Shown in pieces: positions 1 through 5,472 of a stretch of DNA of 8,499 nucleotides. The stretch comes from Anaerolineales bacterium. GTDB lineage: Bacteria; Chloroflexota; Anaerolineae; Anaerolineales; UBA6663. The notes beneath the pieces are model-generated. The model had not been told where the DNA came from. It did no database searches and worked only from the letters and a program-made list of their open reading frames with translations. The stretch's first letter is position 1; each line of letters begins with the position of its first letter. A program made the position numbers and the translations under genes. The stretch is taken from positions 1 through 8,499 of the forward strand of contig JAGOBN010000001.1 in the NCBI GenBank assembly GCA_017999235.1, read 5' to 3'.

Positions 1-288
1 GGCCTGGCCCGGCCCGCCGGCCAGCAGGAACAGCGCGTCCGGGCGCGGGCTGCGGCTGACGGCCGGGACGACGGCCACGCGCAGGCCGATCTGGCGTCCG
101 CCGGGCTGGGCGCGGTCCTCGGGCACGGTCAACGTCCCGCATTGCGCCTTCACCTGGCCGGCGCCCGGCGCGGACAAAAGACAATCGGTCAGCGCCAGGG
201 TGCGCGCCGGCGCGGCGGGATCGCCGGCGGTGGTTCCGCAGGCGGCCAGCGCCAGCGCGCACCCGAGCAGCCAGAGATAACGAGCCAT
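1..288 (-). CDS. Lipoprotein alpha/beta hydrolase, TAP/proline iminopeptidase-like (N-terminal fragment)
   Basis: Only the first 96 codons are present; the frame is still open at the left edge. The start ATG is at 288. Residues 1-16 form a lipoprotein signal peptide (MARY, then hydrophobic LWLLGCALALAA) ending in the lipobox LAAC with Cys17, so the product should be exported and lipid-anchored. After a Pro/Ala-rich linker come two cysteines (C36, C50) around a CGTLTVPEDR segment (50-59), then LRVAVVPA and FLLAGGPGQA (87-96). This order, with a GGPG oxyanion-type turn, is typical of secreted alpha/beta hydrolases of the tripeptidyl-aminopeptidase or proline-iminopeptidase class. The catalytic Ser, Asp and His lie outside the window, so peptidase activity is inferred. 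The gene starts 9 nt after the AIM24-family stop and has no clear Shine-Dalgarno sequence (the spacer is almost all C and G), suggesting co-transcription and perhaps translational coupling. Confidence 0.8.
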   Translation of the reverse strand, partial: MARYLWLLGCALALAACGTTAGDPAAPARTLALTDCLLSAPGAGQVKAQCGTLTVPEDRAQPGGRQIGLRVAVVPAVSRSPRPDALFLLAGGPGQA

Positions 289-297
289 GGGGGGCGG

Positions 298-1050
298 TTA
301 GCTGCTCGACGGGGTCGGCAGGTACGGCATGATGGCGCGCGCCAGGTTCTGGGTGGGCATGGTCTGCAGCCAGACGCGGCCCGGGCCGCGCAGGGTGGCC
401 AGGAACAAGCCCTCGCCGCCGAAGAGGATGTTGCTGAAGCCCTTGACCATTTCCACATCGAAGCCGACCGTGGGCTCGTACATGGCGACGTGGCCGGTGT
501 CCACCTTCAAGACCTGGTTGGCTTCCAGCGTGTATTCCACAATCTCGCCGTCCAGACACACAAAGGCCAGGCCGGGGCCGGTGACCTTCTGCATGATGAA
601 GCCTTCGCCGCCAAACAGGCCGGCGCCTAGCTTGCGCCGGAAGTGGATGTCCAGGCCCACGGTCTTTTCGGCGCACAGGAAGGCCGTCTTCTGGCAGATC
701 ATCTGCTGGCCGTCGGCCAAGCTCACCGGCACAATCTTGCCCGGGAAGTCCGAGGCGAAGGCCACCACACCCTTGCCGTTCAGGCTGGTGTATTCCACCA
801 GGAACAGGCTTTCACCCGAGACGGCGCGCTTGAGGATGCCGCCCAGCCCGCCACCGCGCCCGCTGGTCTTCATGTCGATGTTGGCGCTCATCCAGGCCAT
901 GCCGCCGCTTTCGGAGTAGACGGTCTCGCCGGGATCGAGCTCCATGATCACGGCCTGCAGCGTCGAGCCGATGATCTTGTATTCCATGCCGGTGACGCCC
1001 TTGCCGGTGGCGGTGACGGTGGGATCGGGCAGATCGAGACGGTTGTTCAT
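298..1050 (-). CDS. AIM24 / TIGR00266 family protein
   Basis: A 250-residue protein of the AIM24 family (Pfam AIM24, TIGR00266), an all-beta family widespread in bacteria and related to yeast mitochondrial Aim24. Its biochemical role in bacteria is not established. Visible hallmarks are MEYKIIG (22-28), [19 protein letters not shown] (37-55), a Gly-rich turn SGRGGGLGG (63-71), and two related segments, [16 protein letters not shown] (145-160) and [16 protein letters not shown] (209-224), which reflect the internal symmetry of the fold. There is no signal peptide or membrane helix, so it is probably cytoplasmic. The start at 1050 is supported by AAGGAG 7 nt upstream. Many relatives begin near Met22 (ATG at 985-987), so the first 21 residues could be an extension, but the ribosome site near Met22 is weaker. 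It is the first gene of a leftward unit with the lipoprotein hydrolase and is divergent from ppk. Confidence 0.93.
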   Translation of the reverse strand: MNNRLDLPDPTVTATGKGVTGMEYKIIGSTLQAVIMELDPGETVYSESGGMAWMSANIDMKTSGRGGGLGGILKRAVSGESLFLVEYTSLNGKGVVAFASDFPGKIVPVSLADGQQMICQKTAFLCAEKTVGLDIHFRRKLGAGLFGGEGFIMQKVTGPGLAFVCLDGEIVEYTLEANQVLKVDTGHVAMYEPTVGFDVEMVKGFSNILFGGEGLFLATLRGPGRVWLQTMPTQNLARAIMPYLPTPSSS

Positions 1051-1057
1051 GCCGAAG

Positions 1058-1063
1058 CTCCTT
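1058..1063 (-). promoter_or_regulatory. Shine-Dalgarno site of the AIM24-family gene
   Basis: On the minus strand AAGGAG lies 7 nt before the ATG at 1050. It is the strongest ribosome site in the left half and favours the long start over internal Met22. Confidence 0.8.
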
Positions 1064-1086
1064 TGAGTGGATTTAGGGACGCGCCG

Positions 1087-1092
1087 ATTATA
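1087..1092 (-). promoter_or_regulatory. -10 element for the AIM24-family unit
   Basis: The minus strand carries a perfect TATAAT hexamer 36 nt upstream of the AIM24-family ATG, predicting a short leader of roughly 30 nt that contains the AAGGAG site. No convincing -35 hexamer is visible at 16-18 nt upstream; the 17-nt position reads GCCAAG. In DNA this GC-rich a chance TATAAT at the right place is unlikely, so I take it as the main leftward promoter. Confidence 0.6.
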
Positions 1093-1178
1093 CAGTCAGC
1101 CTTGGACCGCTTGGCCGACAGCCGGCTCCCAGCCGCCCCGCAGGTGCCGGCCAGCGCGCCGTCAGCGGGAGCCGGGGC

Positions 1179-1204
1179 GGTCAGGGACTGGACCCGGTCT
1201 GACC
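1179..1204. repeat. Short inverted repeat in the divergent intergenic region
   Basis: GGTCAG (1179-1184) and CTGACC (1199-1204) form a perfect 6-bp inverted repeat with a 14-nt spacer. It ends 26 nt upstream of the TACAAT element, where a regulator of ppk could bind. No known operator is recognised, and such short repeats are common in GC-rich DNA. Confidence 0.25.
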
Positions 1205-1230
1205 CCGTTCGGCCGGCCCAGTGAGTCAGG

Positions 1231-1236
1231 TACAAT
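1231..1236 (+). promoter_or_regulatory. Candidate -10 element for the ppk unit
   Basis: TACAAT (one mismatch to TATAAT) lies 47 nt before the ppk ATG, predicting a leader of about 40 nt. The -35 position is weak: TTCGGC at a 17-nt spacing. A second AT-rich stretch at 1262-1274 sits closer to the start codon but would leave almost no leader. No PHO-box-like direct repeat was recognised, so phosphate control cannot be claimed. Confidence 0.45.
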
Positions 1237-1283
1237 GGAGTGAGGCACCGGCCTGAGTCTGATACTTCTATATAGGTGCGGAT

Positions 1284-3404
1284 ATGCTGGCAAATGAGGC
1301 CGCGACCGGCGGCGTTCTGGGTTTAGACGACCCCAAGCTGTATCTCAACCGCGAACTAAGCCTGTTGGAGTTCTGCCGGCGGGTGCTGGAGGAGGCTCAG
1401 GATCCCACCAACCCGCTGCTCGAGCGGGTTAAATTCCTCTCGATCGTGGGCTCCAACTTGGACGAGTTCTTCATGGTGCGGGTGGCCGGCCTGCGCCAGC
1501 AGGTGGACGCCGGCGTGGTGGAGTTCTCGCCGGACGGCCTGACGCCGGCCGAGCAGCTGGTGGTCATCCGCAAGGCCGCGCTCAGGCTCATGCAGGACGC
1601 GCGCGCCTGCTGGCGCAAGGACCTGTGGCCGGGGCTGGGGGAGGCCGGCATTCAGATCCTGGAGTATGGGACCCTGACGCCGGCGCAGAAGTCCAAGGTC
1701 GATCAGTACTTCGACGAAGTGGTCTTTCCGGTGCTGACGCCCCTGGCCTTTGACCCCGGCCGGCCGTTCCCGCACATCTCCAACCTCAGCCTCAACCTGG
1801 CTGTGCTCATCCGCGATAAATCCAAGCAGGAGCGCTTTGCGCGCCTAAAGGTCCCCAACACCCTGCCGCGCCTGGTCCCCATCAAGCGCTCGTCGGGCGG
1901 GACGCGCAAAGACGGCACCGTGCCGTACAGCCACTACTTTGTCTGGCTGGAGCAGGTGATCGCCGCGCACCTGGATAAGCTCTTCCCCGGCATGCAGGTG
2001 GTGGAGGCCCATCCCTTCCACGTCACCCGCGACGCCGATATCGTCATTCAAGAGCTGGAAGCCGCCGACCTGTTGGAGACGATGGAGCAGGGCGTGCGCC
2101 AGCGGCGCTTCGGCTCGGTGGTGCGCCTGAAGATCATGGAGACGATGCCCGAGCATCTGCGCGACCTGCTGGTGGAGAACCTGGAAGTCGATCGGCGCGA
2201 TATCTACACACTGGAGGCGCCGCTCGGCGTGAGCGATCTGCGGGCGCTCTACGGCATCGAGCGCTACGACTTGAAAGACACGCCTTTCGCGCCGGCGCTG
2301 CCGGCGCCCCTCAACAGCAAGCGCTTCGACGGCGACCTGTTCGCGGCCATCCGCGCCAAGGATATCCTGTTTCATCACCCGTATGATTCGTTCAAGCCGG
2401 TGGTGGAGTTTCTGCAGCAGGCTGCGCGCGACCCCGATGTGCTGGCCATCAAGCAGACGCTCTATCGCGTGGGCCGCAATTCCCCGGTGGTGGAGGCCCT
2501 GCTGGAAGCCAGCGAGTCCGGCAAACAGGTGGCCGTGCTGGTGGAGCTGAAGGCGCGCTTTGACGAGGAGAGCAATATCGGCTGGGCGCGCAAGCTGGAA
2601 GCGGCCGGCGTCCACGTGGTGTACGGCCTGCTGGGCCTCAAGACCCACTCCAAAATCGCGATGGTGGTCCGCAAGGAGGGCGAAGGCATCCGGCGCTACG
2701 TGCATCTGGCCACCGGCAATTACAACACCATCACCTCCCAGGTCTATACGGATTTGGGCATGTTCACCGCCGATGACGCCATCGGCGCCGACGCCACCGA
2801 CCTGTTCAATTACCTGACCGGCTATTCGGCCAAGACCCACTACCAGAAACTGCTGGTGGCGCCCATCAATTTGCGCCGGCGGATGGTGGAGCTGATCGAC
2901 CGCGAGATCAAGCACCAGCGCGAGGGTCAGGGCGGGCACCTGATCTTCAAGATGAACGCCCTCACCGACCGTGCCATGATCCAGCACCTGTACCGCGCCG
3001 CCCAGGCCGGCGTGAAGATGGAGCTGATCGTGCGCGGCATGTGCTGCCTGCGGCCGGGGGTGCCGGGCGTGAGCGAGACCGTGCGCGTGTCCAGCGTGGT
3101 GGGCCGCTTCCTGGAGCACAGCCGCATCTATTACTTCCGCAACGCCGGCGAGGAGGAGATCTACCTCGGCAGCGCCGACGTGATGACGCGCAACATCGAC
3201 CGGCGGGTGGAGGTGCTCTTCCCGCTGCAGGACGCGCGCCTGGTGCGGAACGTGCGCGACGACATCCTCAAGACCTACCTGGCCGACAACGTCAAAGCGC
3301 GGACGTTGACGGCCGAGGGCGTGTACGAGCGCCCGAAGCTTAAGAAGGACCAAACCCCGTTCAGCGCCCAGGCCGTGCTGCTCAATCACCGGACGCCGGC
3401 CTGA
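1284..3404 (+). CDS. ppk: Polyphosphate kinase 1
   Basis: PPK1 reversibly transfers the gamma-phosphate of ATP onto a growing inorganic polyphosphate chain through a phosphohistidine intermediate. The 706-residue length is normal. The N domain holds YLNRELSLLEF (20-30) and SNLDEFFMVRVAGL (57-70). The first phospholipase-D-like domain holds GLKTHSK with His455, the expected phosphorylated residue, and YVHLATGN with His474. Arg395 (QTLYRVGRN) and Arg425 (ELKARFDEESN) match the metal/phosphate-binding arginines, and His612 (RFLEHSRIYYF) lies in the second domain. All five sit at a constant offset of 20 from E. coli Arg375, Arg405, His435, His454 and His592, so the active site is complete. The C-terminal IYLGSADVMTRNIDRRVEVL (626-645) is also typical. 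The ATG at 1284 has a modest AGGTG 5 nt upstream. It is the first gene of a three-gene plus-strand unit. Control is unknown. Confidence 0.97.
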   Translation: MLANEAATGGVLGLDDPKLYLNRELSLLEFCRRVLEEAQDPTNPLLERVKFLSIVGSNLDEFFMVRVAGLRQQVDAGVVEFSPDGLTPAEQLVVIRKAALRLMQDARACWRKDLWPGLGEAGIQILEYGTLTPAQKSKVDQYFDEVVFPVLTPLAFDPGRPFPHISNLSLNLAVLIRDKSKQERFARLKVPNTLPRLVPIKRSSGGTRKDGTVPYSHYFVWLEQVIAAHLDKLFPGMQVVEAHPFHVTRDADIVIQELEAADLLETMEQGVRQRRFGSVVRLKIMETMPEHLRDLLVENLEVDRRDIYTLEAPLGVSDLRALYGIERYDLKDTPFAPALPAPLNSKRFDGDLFAAIRAKDILFHHPYDSFKPVVEFLQQAARDPDVLAIKQTLYRVGRNSPVVEALLEASESGKQVAVLVELKARFDEESNIGWARKLEAAGVHVVYGLLGLKTHSKIAMVVRKEGEGIRRYVHLATGNYNTITSQVYTDLGMFTADDAIGADATDLFNYLTGYSAKTHYQKLLVAPINLRRRMVELIDREIKHQREGQGGHLIFKMNALTDRAMIQHLYRAAQAGVKMELIVRGMCCLRPGVPGVSETVRVSSVVGRFLEHSRIYYFRNAGEEEIYLGSADVMTRNIDRRVEVLFPLQDARLVRNVRDDILKTYLADNVKARTLTAEGVYERPKLKKDQTPFSAQAVLLNHRTPA

Positions 3405-3422
3405 GGCTGAAAGGCAGCCGCG

Positions 3423-4502
3423 ATGACGTCTTCGGCGATGGACCCGTTTGGCCGGCCGGCCGGCGCCGGCCCAGACAGCCCGGAGGAGCTGGCCGCCAAC
3501 CGCGCCGGCCAGATCACGCCCGGTCAAAAACAGCGCGCCTGGCCGCGCTTTCTGCCGACGCTGATCAGCAGCGTGTTTGGGCTGATCATCCTGGGGCCGC
3601 TCTTCGGCTGTTTCCTGCCGACTTTCCTGGGCGTGTTCTGGGAGACCGGCGCCCCGGACGGCGCCTCCCTGCTGTTCATGATCCCGTTTAGTCTGGTCTT
3701 TCTCGGGATCGCCGGCGGCGCGGCTTGGAGTGCCTTTGGCGTGGCGCGCGCGCTGCTCGACCTGAACGCCGGCCGCGTCGAGATGGCCGACGGCCGTTTG
3801 GCCTGGCAGCGGCGCGAGTATCGCGGGCTGGTGGACGGCCGGCCCCTGCGTTTGCTGCGCGGCGACGAGCGCTTGCCCGGCGCGTACCGCTTCTATTATC
3901 TGCCGCACTCGCGGTACATCCTCAGCGCCGAGCGGCTGGGGCTGTCGGCCACTGACCCGATCGCCGAACTGCGCCGCGCGCTGGAAGAGGTGCTGGATTT
4001 CACCGCCGAGGATTTGCCCGAAAACCACGCCGGCCGCCTCTCCAGCCGGCAGCTGGCCGCGCAGGGGTGGGCGCTGGCCCGCACGGCCGGCGTCCTGGCC
4101 GCCTTCCTGATCCCTTTTCTGGTGGTCTTTGGCGGGGTCTTCCCGTATATCTTCATCGGCCAGGACTTCCTGGCCGGCGAGCCGGTGGCGCTGGAGCAGT
4201 GGATTCCCGCGCTCTGCGCGCCGGCTTTCATGCTGCTCATTCTGCTGCTGGCCGTGGGCAGTTACCTCAACCGCTTCCGGGACCTGCTGAAAGGCGAGGT
4301 CCAGGCCGTGGACGGCGAAGTGCAGGAGCGCACCATCGTCACCGGCAGCGGGCGCAGCCGGCGGACCAACTATTACTATGAAATCAACGGCCAGCGCTTT
4401 CAGGTCACGGCCGCCGCCCTGCAGGCGCTGGTCAGCGGCCGGCGCTACCGGCTGCACTACTTTCCACGCTCCAAGCATGTGGTGAGCGTGGAGCCCTTAT
4501 GA
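3423..4502 (+). CDS. Four-helix membrane protein with a duplicated soluble module, function unknown
   Basis: I do not recognise a named family. The 359-residue protein has the plan: polar N-terminus (1-40), two membrane helices (about 44-73 and 82-112), soluble module A (about 112-172), a linker rich in charged residues (173-212), two more helices (about 221-247 and 260-283), and soluble module B (about 288-359). Modules A and B look homologous: A ends [18 protein letters not shown] (155-172) and B ends [18 protein letters not shown] (342-359); both begin after a Leu-Leu helix end and carry a short 'V..ADG' or 'VQAVDG' turn. Arg/Lys-rich flanks place both modules and both termini in the cytoplasm. 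The plan superficially resembles DUF3592-type proteins, but I cannot confirm that. The ATG is 18 nt after the ppk stop with AAAGG 8 nt upstream, and the next gene follows by 22 nt, so it is very likely co-transcribed with ppk. A link to polyphosphate is only inferred from position. Confidence 0.88.
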   Translation: MTSSAMDPFGRPAGAGPDSPEELAANRAGQITPGQKQRAWPRFLPTLISSVFGLIILGPLFGCFLPTFLGVFWETGAPDGASLLFMIPFSLVFLGIAGGAAWSAFGVARALLDLNAGRVEMADGRLAWQRREYRGLVDGRPLRLLRGDERLPGAYRFYYLPHSRYILSAERLGLSATDPIAELRRALEEVLDFTAEDLPENHAGRLSSRQLAAQGWALARTAGVLAAFLIPFLVVFGGVFPYIFIGQDFLAGEPVALEQWIPALCAPAFMLLILLLAVGSYLNRFRDLLKGEVQAVDGEVQERTIVTGSGRSRRTNYYYEINGQRFQVTAAALQALVSGRRYRLHYFPRSKHVVSVEPL

Positions 4503-4524
4503 CCTCACTCCCGGAGGAGCTCCC

Positions 4525-5382
4525 ATGATCGCGTCCGCCCCGTTTGGCCGCACCCAGCATCTCAGCACGCGCACGATCTTTGGCGCCGCCGCCTTTGGCC
4601 GGGTCTCCCAGGCCGAGGCCGACGCTACCATGGAGTTGTTGCTCGAACGCGGGATCAACCACATTGACACGGCCGCCAGCTACGGCGACTCCGAGCTGCG
4701 CCTCGGCCCGTGGATGGACCGGCACCGCGGGCATTTCTTTCTGGCCACCAAGACCGGCGATCGGACCCGCGCGGCGGCGCGCGAGTCGATCCAGCGGTCG
4801 CTGGAGCGCCTGCGCACCAGCCACATCGATCTGATCCAGCTGCACGCGCTGATTGATCCGCAGGAGTGGGAGACCGCCCTCGGACCGGGCGGGGCGCTGG
4901 AAGCGTGCGTGGAGGCGCGGGAACAGGGCCTGGTGCACTTTATTGGCATTACCGGCCACGGCCTCACCATTGCGGAGACGCACCGGCGGGCGCTGGAGCG
5001 CTTTGACTTTGACTCGGTCCTGCTGCCCTACAGCTATTTGCAGCTGCGGAATCGGCAGTACGCGGCCGACGTGGACGCGCTCCTGGCGGTGTGCCGCGAG
5101 CGGAACGTGGCCGTGCAGACCATCAAGAGTTTGGTGCGCGCGCCGTGGGGCGATCGGCCGGCGACCCGCGCCACGTGGTATGAGCCGCTCGAGGCTCAGC
5201 CGGCCATTGACCAGGCCGTGCACTGGGTGCTGGGCAACCCCCAAGTGTTTCTGAACACCACCGGGGATATCCACCTGCTGCCGCAAATCCTGGCCGCCGC
5301 CGAGCGCTTCCAGGGCCGGCCGGCCGACGCGGTGATGGACGCCGGGCTGGCTGAACAGGGGATGGCCCCGCTCTTCGCTTAA
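4525..5382 (+). CDS. Aldo/keto reductase family oxidoreductase
   Basis: A 285-residue aldo/keto reductase, a TIM-barrel enzyme family reducing carbonyls with NAD(P)H; the substrate cannot be read from the sequence. The catalytic tetrad is complete: Asp48 and Tyr53 in HIDTAASYG, Lys76 in LATKTG, and His107 in [17 protein letters not shown] (141-148), [15 protein letters not shown] (162-176) and the [14 protein letters not shown] segment (196-209) cover the later barrel strands. The usual C-terminal IPG plus Arg/Lys cofactor-clamp signature is not evident; the equivalent place reads [16 protein letters not shown] (241-256). There is no C-terminal Cys cluster of the ferredoxin-fused subgroup. 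The start is fixed by GGAGGAG 5 nt before the ATG, the best ribosome site in the plus-strand unit. It is the last gene after ppk and the membrane protein, and is followed by strong hairpins and the convergent valS gene. Confidence 0.93.
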   Translation: MIASAPFGRTQHLSTRTIFGAAAFGRVSQAEADATMELLLERGINHIDTAASYGDSELRLGPWMDRHRGHFFLATKTGDRTRAAARESIQRSLERLRTSHIDLIQLHALIDPQEWETALGPGGALEACVEAREQGLVHFIGITGHGLTIAETHRRALERFDFDSVLLPYSYLQLRNRQYAADVDALLAVCRERNVAVQTIKSLVRAPWGDRPATRATWYEPLEAQPAIDQAVHWVLGNPQVFLNTTGDIHLLPQILAAAERFQGRPADAVMDAGLAEQGMAPLFA

Positions 5383-5416
5383 ACAGCAGCGCGGCCGGGA
5401 TCCCGGCCGCGCTGTT
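5382..5416. terminator. GC-rich hairpin after the aldo/keto reductase, probable bidirectional terminator
   Basis: A perfect 26-bp palindrome (5388-5413, arms AGCGCGGCCGGG and its complement around AT) starts 6 nt after the stop codon. Three more pairs (AAC 5382-5384 with GTT 5414-5416) form outside a 3-nt AGC bulge. The U-tract is poor in both directions (GTTCATCAATT rightward, GCTGTTTAAG leftward), so termination may rest on stem strength or need a factor. Confidence 0.6.
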
Positions 5417-5424
5417 CATCAATT

Positions 5425-5468
5425 CCGGCCGCCGAGACACGGGAAGCGCTCGGGGTCTCGGCGGCCGG
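5425..5468 (-). terminator. Hairpin just after valS, probable terminator
   Basis: A perfect 14-bp stem pairs 5425-5438 (CCGGCCGCCGAGAC) with 5455-5468 around a 16-nt loop. On the minus strand it begins 4 nt after the valS TAG. It lacks a U-tract (AATTGATG follows). With the adjacent palindrome it fills the convergent spacer and probably insulates the two transcription units. Confidence 0.55.
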
Positions 5469-5472
5469 CAGG

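Noticed and set aside
142..1224. Plus-strand open frames (142-630 and 643-1224) opposite the AIM24-family and hydrolase genes
   Set aside because: The minus strand encodes recognisable family motifs and a lipoprotein signal. The plus-strand translations are low-complexity Gly/Ala/Arg/Gln strings.
1047..1235. A 62-codon minus-strand frame starting with TTG whose stop overlaps the AIM24-family ATG (ATGA), resembling a leader peptide
   Set aside because: It has no Shine-Dalgarno sequence, and the TATAAT element of the AIM24-family gene lies inside it, so most transcripts would not contain its start.
1845..4478. A very long open frame (877 codons) on the minus strand opposite ppk and the membrane protein gene
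   Set aside because: Its translation is a compositionally biased His/Gln/Ala/Arg-rich string with no recognisable domain. It spans two genes plus their spacer, and the plus strand encodes unmistakable PPK1. Long antisense frames are expected from GC-rich codon usage.
4432..5286. 284-codon minus-strand frame opposite the aldo/keto reductase
   Set aside because: The plus strand carries the complete catalytic tetrad and a GGAGGAG ribosome site. The minus-strand frame shows no domain.
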